A stretch of 64,000 nt of DNA from Clostridium fallax (GCF_900129365.1 NZ_FQVM01000008.1:1-64000), one strand, 5' to 3'; positions 7,970 to 16,190 are shown, counted from the first letter of the stretch. Notes: generated from the sequence alone by a model not told the origin. A program made the numbers and translations.

Positions 7970-9397
7970 TTATTCTCCTTCTTCACAAATGCTTCTATTA
8001 CCTTCATCATTATTATATAATTCTTCTTTCTTATTATCTAATTTTATTATTTTTCTTTCCCATTTTCCTCTTCTATATATTATAAATCCATAAATACAAA
8101 TAATAAGGTTACTAAAACTCATAGAAAACCATATTCCAGAGGAGCCAATATCAGTAAAATACTTAAATAATAAAATCATAGGAAGTCTTACAAACCACAA
8201 TCTTCCTATCTCCATATACATAGAATATTTTGTGTGTCCAGATCCTTGAAATACTCCTTGAAGCACACTAAATATTCCCATAAGAGGCATAGAAGCTAAT
8301 ATATATTTTAAATATACTATACCTTGGTTTATAACTTCCATATCATCTTTCGATTGCATAAAGAAATTAATTATAGCTCTATCCTTCCATAATATCAAAA
8401 ATACTCCTACTATTGATATTAAAACTACAAATTTAATTGATTTTATAAAAGCTTCTTTTGCTCTATTCATTTTATTAGATCCTAAATTTTGTCCAACAAT
8501 TGCTGTTAATGCTGCTCCTATTCCCATAGCTGGTTGCATTACTAAAGATGTTATCCTATTAACCATAGCAAAAGCTGCTATAGTAGATGTGCCATAAAAG
8601 GCTATAAAACTATTCAATACCATAAATCCTAAGGCTGAACCTGATTGCCCTAAAGATGAAGGAACTGCCACATTCATTATTTCCTTTAATATATTCTTAT
8701 CAATTTTAAAGTTTTTAAAATCTAGTTTTATTGACCTATTTCCTCTAAACAATATAAATAATCCTACAAGTGCTAATAATATTTTTGATATTATAGTTGC
8801 AATAGCAGCTCCTGCTATACCCATATTAAAATTAAATATTAAAATAGGATCTAAAATTACATTTATAATAGCACTTATACCACTTAATATTGTAGGTAAT
8901 AAAGTATTACCTTCTGCATTTAAAACAGAATTAAAGTTAAAAAATAAAAAAAGAAATGGTATTTCTAAAAAGGTTATCTTTAAATATATATTACTATAAT
9001 AAGCTAGTTCTCCTGTAGCTCCCATAATATCTATTATAAACGGACTTATAATAAATCCTATTATGGAAAAAGTTACAGAGCATAAAAGAGATATAACCAC
9101 TAATTGGCTAACATACTTATTAGCTTTTTTTTCTTCTCCAGCTCCTATTAATTGAGCTAATATAGATGTTCCTGCTATAGAAAGCCCTATTCCTATAGAA
9201 ATAAACAAAAAGTTTACAGGCCACACAAAAGATGTAGCAGCAAACTGGACTGATCCTAATTTACTAACCCATATTCCATCTGCTACATTATAAAGAGTTT
9301 GAATTAAATTATTAATGATAATAGGAAAAGATAATACTATTATGACTCTATACAAATCCCCATTAAGTATAAAGTCTTTTCTAACCTTATTATTCAT
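7970..9397 (-). CDS. MATE family multidrug efflux transporter
   Basis: 475 residues with twelve predicted membrane helices in two homologous halves. The N-terminal motif PIIINNLIQTLYNVADGIWVS is characteristic of MATE proteins of the DinF/NorM group. They export cationic drugs or metabolites in exchange for Na+ or H+. The C-terminal tail (about 30 residues) is charged and cytoplasmic. It is followed within 5 bases by the ArsC-like gene. Confidence 0.9.
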   Translation of the reverse strand: MNNKVRKDFILNGDLYRVIIVLSFPIIINNLIQTLYNVADGIWVSKLGSVQFAATSFVWPVNFLFISIGIGLSIAGTSILAQLIGAGEEKKANKYVSQLVVISLLCSVTFSIIGFIISPFIIDIMGATGELAYYSNIYLKITFLEIPFLFLFFNFNSVLNAEGNTLLPTILSGISAIINVILDPILIFNFNMGIAGAAIATIISKILLALVGLFILFRGNRSIKLDFKNFKIDKNILKEIMNVAVPSSLGQSGSALGFMVLNSFIAFYGTSTIAAFAMVNRITSLVMQPAMGIGAALTAIVGQNLGSNKMNRAKEAFIKSIKFVVLISIVGVFLILWKDRAIINFFMQSKDDMEVINQGIVYLKYILASMPLMGIFSVLQGVFQGSGHTKYSMYMEIGRLWFVRLPMILLFKYFTDIGSSGIWFSMSFSNLIICIYGFIIYRRGKWERKIIKLDNKKEELYNNDEGNRSICEEGE

Positions 9398-9550
9398 TAA
9401 ATAGCCCCCTTTAATATTATTTTTTATGATATTTAAATTTTATCATTATACTTTTTTATATTTAAACTTTATTTTGTATAATACTTATTATTTTATAAAT
9501 TTAGAATTAATAATATGACTTACTTCTAAAAACTTATAGTATTAAAAATA

Positions 9551-9592
9551 ATAGCAGCTTAGTTTCTACGGATTATAAAAACTAAGCTGCTA
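9551..9592 (-). terminator. Terminator of the TM1266-type regulator gene
   Basis: ATAGCAGCTTAGTTT pairs with its complement; the T-rich side on the minus strand follows the stem. The loop contains ATCCGTA on the minus strand, also seen in the hairpin at 25392-25430. Confidence 0.7.
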
Positions 9593-9608
9593 TATAAAAG
9601 TAAAATTA

Positions 9609-9857
9609 TTAAATATGTAAAATTTTCGCTTCAACTCCATCTAAAACATTTAACTCATTAAGAAGTTTTTCTATTTCATCTTTTTTATCATGTAGTAAAT
9701 TTAATAAGATTAATCCTGATTGTGAACAACTATCCTTTGAAGCTTCATGAAGGCCAAGTCTAGTTTGAATTATACATCCATAGCTAGTAAGTATCTCTTG
9801 AACCCTTGGTGCTAAAGAATTTCTTGGACTAATTTTAATTGCCATAATAGTAAACAT
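9609..9857 (-). CDS. TM1266 family putative iron-only hydrogenase system regulator
   Basis: The 82-residue protein matches the small ACT-like TM1266 family: MAIKISPRN, then VQEILTSYGCIIQTRLGLHE, then SGLILLNL and a C-terminal VEAKILHI. In other bacteria these occur beside [FeFe]-hydrogenase maturation genes, but none is in this window. The start at 9857 is supported by AGGAGG 8 bases upstream; an ATG at residue 5 is less well placed. Function is known only by genomic association. Confidence 0.82.
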   Translation of the reverse strand: MFTIMAIKISPRNSLAPRVQEILTSYGCIIQTRLGLHEASKDSCSQSGLILLNLLHDKKDEIEKLLNELNVLDGVEAKILHI

Positions 9858-10071
9858 ATATTTTTCCTCCTTTAAATATATTCTTCTTATATAAAATCAC
9901 TAAAATAATTTTTAATTAATAAATTACTTTATATAAGTAAATATATCTTTATTATATATATTTATACTAATTTTTATAATTTATAAATTATATATATCAA
10001 TAAAAGCTTATTATAAAATAAAACCTATAATATATTAAAAACTTTAAATATATGTTCTTATAATTAAAAAT

Positions 10072-11073
10072 CTAATGGATAAATAACTTTAATATAATTA
10101 CCATCCCTGCTGAGATCAATGCTGTAATTGGTATTGTAAGAACCCAAGCCCAAACAATACTTTTTGCAACTCCCCATTTTACTGATTTTAAATTTTTTGA
10201 TGCTCCAACTCCAAGTATTGTAGTTGAAATTATATGGGTTGTACTAACTGGAGCATGAAAAAAGCTAGCTAAGCAAATTACTCCAGCAGCTCCTGTTTGA
10301 GCTGCAAATCCATTTACTGGTGTTAGCTTAGCTATTCCACTTCCCATAGTTCTTATTATCTTTTTACCACCTATAGATGTTCCAATTGCCATAGCAGTAG
10401 CACAGCAAAATATAACCCATATAGGAACATGGAATTCTGTTATAAATCCTCCACTTAAAAGAGTCATAACTATTATACCCATTGATTTTTGTGCATCATT
10501 TCCCCCATGATTAAAAGCCATAAAAGCTGCTGAAAATATCTGAAGCTTTAAAAATGCTTTATTTACATTAGATGGTCTAAAAGGACGTAGTATCCAGTTT
10601 AATATTACCATAAAGATATAACCTACAATAAATCCTATAAGAGGTGATAAAAATAACCATAATATAACTTCATTAAATAGATTATTCCAATTAACTACGT
10701 GTACGCTCCAATTATATGCAATTCCTCCTCCTACTAAAGCTCCTATTAAAGCATGTGAAGAACTACTAGGAATTGCAAAATACCAAGTAATTAAATTCCA
10801 TATTATAGATGCAACTAAAACTGTTGCAATAACCCATTGTGGTATTAATGTATGTGAAACTATGTTATCTCCAACAGTTTTAGCAACTGCTGTACCAGAA
10901 AAAGCTCCTAAAAAATTAAATACAGCACAAATAATTATTGCCATTTTAGGCGTTAGAGCCCTAGTTGAAATAGATGTTGCTACTGCAGTTGCTGTGTCAT
11001 GAAATCCATTTATAAAATCAAATAGTATAACTAAGAGTATTATACCTATTGTTATTGATAATGCATTATACAT
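10072..11073 (-). CDS. pit: Inorganic phosphate transporter, PiT family
   Basis: 333 residues with about ten membrane helices and the duplicated PiT signatures: GFHDTATAVATSISTRAL in the N-terminal half and FNHGGNDAQKSMG in the second half. It imports metal-phosphate by cation symport with low affinity. It overlaps the upstream DUF47 gene by 8 bases (11066-11073), so the two are translationally coupled. Confidence 0.92.
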   Translation of the reverse strand: MYNALSITIGIILLVILFDFINGFHDTATAVATSISTRALTPKMAIIICAVFNFLGAFSGTAVAKTVGDNIVSHTLIPQWVIATVLVASIIWNLITWYFAIPSSSSHALIGALVGGGIAYNWSVHVVNWNNLFNEVILWLFLSPLIGFIVGYIFMVILNWILRPFRPSNVNKAFLKLQIFSAAFMAFNHGGNDAQKSMGIIVMTLLSGGFITEFHVPIWVIFCCATAMAIGTSIGGKKIIRTMGSGIAKLTPVNGFAAQTGAAGVICLASFFHAPVSTTHIISTTILGVGASKNLKSVKWGVAKSIVWAWVLTIPITALISAGMVIILKLFIH

Positions 11074-11698
11074 GCTTCATAACAACTCCTTCAATAATAT
11101 TAGCAACACCTTCGCAGCTATCTATTGTATTTTCTAAGAATTGATATATTTCTCTCCATTTTATTATTGTTAAAACATCATTATCACTTTTAAATAAGTC
11201 AGTAATAGTTTGTCTAAAATATGTATCTCCATCATTTTCTATCTTATTTATTTTAATAACTTTTTCTAATATAATCTTACTTTTCCCCATGTTTTTAAGA
11301 TCATTTATCATATATAAATTTTCTTCCGTAGCCTCTACTATCATATCACACAATCTCTTAGCTTCTTTAGTAACTTCATTTATATCGAACATTACAAATC
11401 TATGCATAGCCGCCTCTATATGGTCAACTATATCATCCATCATTTTTATTATGTCATATATGTCTTCTCTATCAATTGGCGTTATAAAGGCTTTATTAAG
11501 TTCCTCTATGGTATCATGAACTATCTGATCTCCTCTATGCTCTAATTCCTCTACATTTTTTACTTTCATTTGTTTATCTTGAAGATTGTCCATTGTTTCT
11601 CTTAATGTGGCAGCGGCTTCGCAAACATTTTTTGCAGATAAAGAAAAAAGCTTATAAAATTTATCTTCTTTAGGATTTAAATTAAACAAAATATTCAT
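11066..11698 (-). CDS. DUF47 (PhoU-like) Pit accessory protein
   Basis: 210 residues forming a PhoU-like helical bundle, with conserved EELEHRGDQIVHDT and IKMMDDIVDHIEAAMHR metal-binding motifs. DUF47 proteins are regulators or accessory subunits of Pit transporters and are usually encoded directly before pit, as here. A candidate promoter lies at 11763-11791. Confidence 0.9.
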   Translation of the reverse strand: MNILFNLNPKEDKFYKLFSLSAKNVCEAAATLRETMDNLQDKQMKVKNVEELEHRGDQIVHDTIEELNKAFITPIDREDIYDIIKMMDDIVDHIEAAMHRFVMFDINEVTKEAKRLCDMIVEATEENLYMINDLKNMGKSKIILEKVIKINKIENDGDTYFRQTITDLFKSDNDVLTIIKWREIYQFLENTIDSCEGVANIIEGVVMKHV

Positions 11699-11762
11699 CT
11701 CCCTATAAGTACTAAATGTCTATATTTTATTTACTAAATATATAATTTGTTCCAATAAATTC

Positions 11763-11822
11763 AGTATATCATAGGGATTTTTTATTTTAAATAAACATTA
11801 CTATGATTAACCTAAAATTAAC
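11763..11822 (-). promoter_or_regulatory. Putative promoter and Pho-box-like repeat of DUF47-pit
   Basis: On the minus strand TTTAAA (11791-11786) and TATACT (11768-11763) are 17 bases apart. Upstream two GTTAAT hexamers (11822-11817 and 11811-11806) repeat at 11-bp spacing, as in PhoP/PhoB direct-repeat boxes. Confidence 0.4.
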
Positions 11823-11904
11823 ATTGAATGAAAAAATTAATATTATATATAATATTTCCGTGATGATAAAATAAATTGTTTATATTTTTATAGAAATCTG
11901 AATT

Positions 11905-12243
11905 TTATTTATCCTTTTTGAAAGTTATTATATCAACGTTATCTACTATTACAATTTTTCCACTTTCAATCATAGGTGATAAAATTTCAATAGCATCATT
12001 AACTCTACTTTCTAAGGCTGCTACTTCTATAAGTATAGGTAATTTTCTTGATAAAACTTCTAAAAAATCTGAATGAATTTTTCTTTCCTGCCCAAATCCT
12101 TCAATTCCTCTAATTATAGTTGCTCCAGATATTCCTTTTTCCTTTAACCTATCAATTATTACAGTATAAAGAGGCTCCCCTTTATATTTATCATTTTCTT
12201 CAATGAATATTTTTATTAATTTACCCTTATTTATCTCTTTCAT
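11905..12243 (-). CDS. DUF190 domain protein linked to CrcB
   Basis: A 112-residue PII-like DUF190 protein: KGKLIKIFIEENDKYKGEPLYTVI, then GISGATIIRGIEGFG and a C-terminal VDIITF. DUF190 genes commonly accompany crcB in fluoride regulons, as here, but their molecular role is not established. The start codon has no adjacent ribosome binding site. An AAGGAGG lies 48 bases upstream, separated by a hairpin (12254-12289) that would bring it to about 12 bases from the ATG. In-frame stops upstream exclude a longer protein. Confidence 0.85.
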   Translation of the reverse strand: MKEINKGKLIKIFIEENDKYKGEPLYTVIIDRLKEKGISGATIIRGIEGFGQERKIHSDFLEVLSRKLPILIEVAALESRVNDAIEILSPMIESGKIVIVDNVDIITFKKDK

Positions 12244-12253
12244 AAAATATTTT

Positions 12254-12298
12254 TTAGTAAGAGAAAGTGCTTTAGTAATCTCTTACTAATTCCTCCTT
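12254..12298 (-). promoter_or_regulatory. Hairpin between Shine-Dalgarno and start of the DUF190 gene
   Basis: The Shine-Dalgarno AAGGAGG (12298-12292) is followed by a 10-bp stem, TTAGTAAGAG (12289-12280) with CTCTTACTAA (12263-12254), and then 10 bases to the ATG at 12243. A competing shorter pairing, TTAGTAA with TTACTAA in the loop, is possible. Confidence 0.6.
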
Positions 12299-12346
12299 TC
12301 TTATATATATCTATATCATAGTACAAAATACTTTATTTATATATTT

Positions 12347-12733
12347 CTAAACTAAGATTTTTGCAATAGCCATTCCTAGAACTACTCCAATAAAACTTAA
12401 AATAACATTTAAACCTAAGTTAGCAATTCCTATAATATATTCTCCTGAATTTAACATACTAACTGTTTCATAAGAAAAAGTTGAAAATGTTGTGAGACCT
12501 CCCATCATACCTGTTGTTAAAAATAACTTTTTATTAGGAGATATGATAGTTGTATATAAACTTAACCTCATTACAAAACCTATGATAATAGCTCCTATTA
12601 TATTTGCTATTAAAGTTCCATAAGGAAAATTAGCTCCAAAAACTTTTGCTGCATTTATTGAAATTAAATATCTAAGAGCAGCTCCTATAAACCCACCACA
12701 TCCAACTATAAAGATTAACTGTAATTTTTGCAT
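12347..12733 (-). CDS. crcB: Fluoride efflux channel CrcB/Fluc
   Basis: 128 residues with four membrane helices. It has the Fluc motifs GGFIGAALRYL, PYGTLIANIIGA and GLTTFSTFSYE, which contains the Phe-box residues and the central Na+-site TTFSTFS. CrcB dimers form dual-topology fluoride channels that expel F-. A fluoride riboswitch precedes the gene, confirming the assignment independently. Only one crcB copy is present here, so it would form homodimers. Confidence 0.95.
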   Translation of the reverse strand: MQKLQLIFIVGCGGFIGAALRYLISINAAKVFGANFPYGTLIANIIGAIIIGFVMRLSLYTTIISPNKKLFLTTGMMGGLTTFSTFSYETVSMLNSGEYIIGIANLGLNVILSFIGVVLGMAIAKILV

Positions 12734-12750
12734 TTTTTCACCTCATATCT

Positions 12751-12796
12751 AAAAAATAAAAAACTCCTACATAAAATAAATATTTTATGTAGGAGT
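12751..12796 (-). terminator. Riboswitch expression-platform terminator of crcB
   Basis: A perfect 16-bp stem (12781-12796 with 12763-12778, 2-base loop) is followed on the minus strand by a T-rich run (12762-12751), 18 bases before the crcB ATG. Fluoride-bound aptamer would sequester ACTCCTA and permit read-through. Confidence 0.9.
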
Positions 12797-12840
12797 CATC
12801 AGCTTTTTTCGCGGTTTACGGTTAACTCCATAACCTATTA
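12789..12840 (-). ncRNA. Fluoride riboswitch (crcB motif) aptamer
   Basis: Read on the minus strand from 12840, the leader contains GGTTATGGAG, then AACCGC and an A-run, then GCTGATGACTCCTAC. This matches the crcB-motif core (GGNGATGG, AACCGCC, GCTGATGACTCCT) and its pseudoknot arms. The CTCCTA segment that closes the aptamer is also the 5' arm of the terminator at 12751-12796, so ligand binding and termination are mutually exclusive. Confidence 0.92.
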
Positions 12841-12949
12841 AAATGTAATTTATAATACATTTTTATAATAACTCATATATATAATAAATTCAATATTTTA
12901 TTATAAGAACTACTATTTATAATAAAAGCTCCAAAAATACATATGGATT

Positions 12950-13951
12950 TTAAATCAAACTTTCCCTAAAAATAATTTCTCCATTTATTATTTTACTTTT
13001 ACTTTTAGGTAAATGATTTTTATAAAGATATTCAAACATAATTTTTCCTGCTAAGTAACCCTCTTCTCTCCATCGTTCAACTACAGTAGCTATTATTTTT
13101 TTATCTAATATTAATTTTTCCATAGTTTTTCCCATACCATTGCCTACTACTTTTAATTGTGATTTTGAATACCTATTAGCTTTTATAACTACATCTGATA
13201 AAAATCTACTGCTATAAATTCCTGTAATATTTTTATCTAAGTATTTATTTAATAATTTATCTATGTTTTTAGATAAATTACTATCATAGACTGGTCCAAC
13301 TATATAATCATTTTCTTCCTCTTTCATTCTATCTAAAAAACCATCTATATAAAGCTTAGATGATATTCTATCATCTGATGTATCTAATACTAAAATTTTA
13401 GATTTTCTATCTATTATATTTATAAAAATATCAGCAACTATTCTTCCTGATTTATAATAATCTACTCCTACATGAAATATACTATCATCTATTGATGAAT
13501 CCAATGTAAGAAAAAAGATATTAGGATTTTTATTTCTAATTTCTTTAATCTCACTTTTTAGTAATGGAGTTATTATTATTCCGCTAGGCTCTTCTTCTCT
13601 TATAATTTTCTCTAATTGCTCTAATTGTTTTAATGAATCTTCTATATCCGTTTCTACTATATTTATCTTATATCCATAAAACTTAAATTCTTTTTCTGCT
13701 ACTCTTAGTCCCTTTATTAATTCTTCTGTATAATACTTATTTTTAGATTTTATTATAAAAGCATATATTTTTTTTGGTTTTTTAGTAGCTAAAGAGCTGC
13801 TTATTGGATTTTTAACATAACCTAGTTCTTTACATAATTTAAGAATCTTTTTCTTGGTTTCAGGTTTAATATTGGAGCTACCATTTAAAGCTCTAGCTAC
13901 AGTTGTTCTAGATATATTAAGTCTTTTTGCTATATCTTCTTGTTTAACCAT
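12950..13951 (-). CDS. LacI family transcriptional regulator
   Basis: 333 residues: a LacI helix-turn-helix at the N-terminus (VKQEDIAKRLNISRTTVARALNG and the hinge NPISSSLATKK), then a periplasmic-binding-protein-like sugar-binding domain of the type that lacks membrane segments. The effector is unknown. No sugar operon adjoins it. Its own promoter region (14037-14065) carries two short palindromes, so autoregulation is plausible. Confidence 0.88.
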   Translation of the reverse strand: MVKQEDIAKRLNISRTTVARALNGSSNIKPETKKKILKLCKELGYVKNPISSSLATKKPKKIYAFIIKSKNKYYTEELIKGLRVAEKEFKFYGYKINIVETDIEDSLKQLEQLEKIIREEEPSGIIITPLLKSEIKEIRNKNPNIFFLTLDSSIDDSIFHVGVDYYKSGRIVADIFINIIDRKSKILVLDTSDDRISSKLYIDGFLDRMKEEENDYIVGPVYDSNLSKNIDKLLNKYLDKNITGIYSSRFLSDVVIKANRYSKSQLKVVGNGMGKTMEKLILDKKIIATVVERWREEGYLAGKIMFEYLYKNHLPKSKSKIINGEIIFRESLI

Positions 13952-14197
13952 TTCTACCTCCTAAAGTTTATATAATACAAGCTTTCATATGTTAATTATT
14001 ATAATAAAAAGATTAGAATAAATTAATAAATAGAATTCTATAATAAATAGTTTCGCTATAGTAAAATAAACCATCTTTCTAATTATTATTTTAAACATAA
14101 AATAATATGTAATCTATATTTAATTAATAAAATTTAATAACTTTAATAATATAATAAACTTCTTGTATCTAAACATATATTTTAATTTTAATAATGA
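13952..14197. other. AT-rich region upstream of the LacI gene
   Basis: About 245 bases holding the LacI promoter and palindromes; no coding region is visible. The terminator of the metal-protein operon begins at 14198. Confidence 0.5.
14030..14065 (-). promoter_or_regulatory. Putative promoter and operators of the LacI gene
   Basis: On the minus strand TTTACT (14065-14060) and TATAGA (14042-14037) are 17 bases apart. The palindrome ATAGAATTCTAT (14030-14041) overlaps the -10, and ATAG-N5-CTAT (14047-14059) fills the spacer. Confidence 0.4.
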
Positions 14198-14248
14198 AAA
14201 AAACCTTATCTTTCAGTAATTTAATTAACTAAAAGATAAGGTTTTTTT
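14198..14248 (-). terminator. Terminator of the DUF134/NifX-like operon
   Basis: AAAAAACCTTATCTTT pairs with AAAGATAAGGTTTTTTT around an 18-base loop; the T-run follows on the minus strand. Confidence 0.8.
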
Positions 14249-14266
14249 ATAATCCTATATTAATTA

Positions 14267-14653
14267 TTAATGACACTTATGATCTCCATGGTGATGGTGG
14301 TGGTGATGTTCTCCATGATGGTGACTACACATAACTTCTTTATCTTCAAGTTTACTACTTAAATATGACTCTAAAGCTTCATCAATAGTCATATTAGCAC
14401 CTCTTATAACCTCTAAATTATTTGCTCTTAAAGCATCATAAGCACCTTTTCCAATACCACCTGTAATAACTACTGAGGCTCCTTCTTTTATAAGTAAATC
14501 TGAAAGTCCTCCATGATTATGTTGTAAATCATTTACTGATACTTCCTTCTTATCAACTACTTTTCCATCTTCAACAGTTACTATAATAAAACTTTCACTT
14601 TTTCCAAAATGTTGATTTATCATTTCTCCATTTTTAGGCATTGCTATTTTCAT
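14267..14653 (-). CDS. NifX/NifB-type dinitrogenase cofactor-domain protein with His-rich tail
   Basis: About 105 residues match the dinitrogenase iron-molybdenum cofactor fold: MKIAMPKNGEMINQHFGKSESF, then LLIKEGASVVITGGIGKGAYDAL. A tail of about 20 residues follows that is mostly histidine with two cysteines (from MCSHHHGEHHHH), suggesting metal storage or delivery. No nitrogenase genes are nearby; this branch is associated with other metalloproteins. It is co-transcribed with the DUF134 gene (54 bases upstream). Confidence 0.82.
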   Translation of the reverse strand: MKIAMPKNGEMINQHFGKSESFIIVTVEDGKVVDKKEVSVNDLQHNHGGLSDLLIKEGASVVITGGIGKGAYDALRANNLEVIRGANMTIDEALESYLSSKLEDKEVMCSHHHGEHHHHHHHGDHKCH

Positions 14654-14707
14654 TTAAAACACTCCTTTATATAATCAAATATTTATAATATTAATTTATA
14701 TTAATAT

Positions 14708-15145
14708 CTATTTTTTATTGCACCACTTTTTACAGAAATCAGCTTTTTTGCTACAAATAATATTCTTAGAACCACAGGAAGGACATTTGTGTTTATCATC
14801 TTCATGTTTTATTTCATAAACACTTTCACAATCTAAACACTTAAACCTACATAAATTCGTAGTATAGTTACCACCACTTATTCTTATTGCATTTCCTTGT
14901 GTTAAAGCTAGAGCAATTTTTTTTCTAGCACTATCTATTATATTTTGAAAAGTTTGCCTAGAAACCTCCATACTTTTTGCACATTGTTCTTGATTTAAAT
15001 TTTCTATATCTTTAAGTCTCATAGCTTCTAGCTCTTCAACCTTTAAAATCATTTCTTCAATTTTACACTTTGGTTTTCCAAGAGGCACAAAATAATTATC
15101 ATTTGGGAAAAATTTAACTCTTCTAAACTTAGTAGGTCTTACCAT
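14708..15145 (-). CDS. DUF134 HTH protein with C-terminal zinc ribbon
   Basis: 145 residues. The N-terminal DUF134 domain has MVRPTKFRRV and a sigma-70-region-4-like HTH, LNQEQCAKSMEVSRQTFQNIIDSARKK. The last ~45 residues hold a zinc ribbon (CLDCESVYEI, CPSCGSKNI) and further cysteines CSKKADFCKKWC. It is probably a DNA-binding regulator. Its gene follows a sigma-A promoter enclosed in an inverted repeat, which suggests that it or a partner represses the operon. Confidence 0.82.
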   Translation of the reverse strand: MVRPTKFRRVKFFPNDNYFVPLGKPKCKIEEMILKVEELEAMRLKDIENLNQEQCAKSMEVSRQTFQNIIDSARKKIALALTQGNAIRISGGNYTTNLCRFKCLDCESVYEIKHEDDKHKCPSCGSKNIICSKKADFCKKWCNKK

Positions 15146-15234
15146 TATATCCTCCTTATTTACTTACTTTATTTAGTTTATTTTTAATATTTATCATATC
15201 ATTTTAACTTATATAATAAAAATAAGCTAACAAG

Positions 15235-15298
15235 AATAGTAATTGGCATTTGCTAATTACTATTGTAATCTTATTTATAGTTATTGTCAAATGCCAAT
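15235..15298 (-). promoter_or_regulatory. Promoter enclosed by inverted repeats, DUF134 operon
   Basis: On the minus strand TTGACA (15290-15285) and TACAAT (15267-15262) are 17 bases apart. An 11-bp inverted repeat, ATTGGCATTTG (15298-15288) and CAAATGCCAAT (15252-15242), brackets this promoter. A second palindrome, AATAGTAATT-N10-AATTACTATT (15235-15264), overlaps the -10 and the start region. The spacing fits protein repression of the promoter. Confidence 0.65.
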
Positions 15299-15355
15299 AA
15301 ATATTATAAGCTTTTATTTATATAATAGCTTTATATATTTATCTTAAAATATATA

Positions 15356-15404
15356 AAAGATTTGCTAAAAAATATTATTAAAAATAATTTTGTAGCAAAT
15401 CTTT
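15356..15404 (-). terminator. Terminator of the PTS IIA-like gene
   Basis: AAAGATTTGCTA pairs with TAGCAAATCTTT around a 25-base AT-rich loop, ending just after the stop codon at 15410. Confidence 0.7.
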
Positions 15405-15409
15405 ATAAT

Positions 15410-15727
15410 CTAACTTTGTGTAAATTTATATAAATTAATAAAATGTTTTATTAAATCCTTAATAAGTAAAACAGATTCTAAACTATCCTGAGCACTTACC
15501 ATCATAAATATTTCAGGAACTTTTTCTTCATTATCATCCATATAAAAAATTTTCTCTTTTATTTTTTGTGCAACCTCAACACAATCATTACCTTCCCCTA
15601 TTAAAATCTCTGCTTTATCAAAATCCCCTTTTTCACATTTATCTAAAGCCTCTATGTATTTTTTTCTAGCATTAGTTGTAAAATAAAGCATTTCCTTTGA
15701 ATTAAACTTAATATCAGCTCTATCCAT
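15410..15727 (-). CDS. Orphan PTS lactose/cellobiose IIA-like protein lacking the phospho-His
   Basis: 105 residues that align with PTS IIA of the LacF/CelC type: EALDKCEKGDFDKAEILIGEGNDCV, then MMVSAQDSLESVLLIKDLIKHFINLY. In the family the phosphorylated His78 lies in VHAQDHL; here residues 78-82 read S-A-Q-D-S, so Ser replaces His78 and His82 while Asp81 is kept. The only histidine is His95 in KDLIKHF. It cannot work as a normal phospho-carrier. No IIB or IIC gene adjoins; a regulatory or structural role is inferred. Confidence 0.8.
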   Translation of the reverse strand: MDRADIKFNSKEMLYFTTNARKKYIEALDKCEKGDFDKAEILIGEGNDCVEVAQKIKEKIFYMDDNEEKVPEIFMMVSAQDSLESVLLIKDLIKHFINLYKFTQS

Positions 15728-16106
15728 CTCAATACCCTCCTTTTAAATTATTTCTTAGTTAATCATAAAAAATACCTACCCTTTATTTAATTATAAATCT
15801 TGTTTTTTTCATTTGTAGATTTTATAAAAATTTTAAAATTACTTTTACAATTAAATTAAATTTTTAATATTTGCTGTAAACAATAAATATTGAAAGTTTA
15901 ATTATTACTTAGCCTATATTTTTTAGTTTAAATTTATATATACAAGAAATATTAGAGGCTATAAAAATATCATAATTATAAGGTATAACTGAAAATACTT
16001 TTTACTAAGTACAAAGAAATTATAAATATCAGTTAGTATTATTTTATCATTATACCTACATATATCTGATATATTTTTATTTATACTTAATAAAGAATAT
16101 ATAAAC
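15728..16106. other. AT-rich intergenic region
   Basis: About 380 bases with no coding region. A distant inverted repeat AGGTATAA/TTATACCT spans about 15979-16052 with no recognised meaning. I see no riboswitch or RNA gene here. Confidence 0.4.
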
Positions 16107-16148
16107 AAAAGCATGATTTTTAAAGTAATATCTTAAAAATCATGCTTT
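16107..16148 (-). terminator. Terminator of mscL
   Basis: AAAAGCATGATTTTTAA pairs with TTAAAAATCATGCTTT; located 43 bases after the mscL stop. Confidence 0.75.
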
Positions 16149-16190
16149 GTAATAAAAAATATGTATTTATTTCAAATTATATATATAAAA

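Noticed and set aside
11289..11519. Plus-strand open frame inside the DUF47 gene
   Set aside because: The DUF47 gene has a clear family assignment and operon position; this frame is antisense to it.
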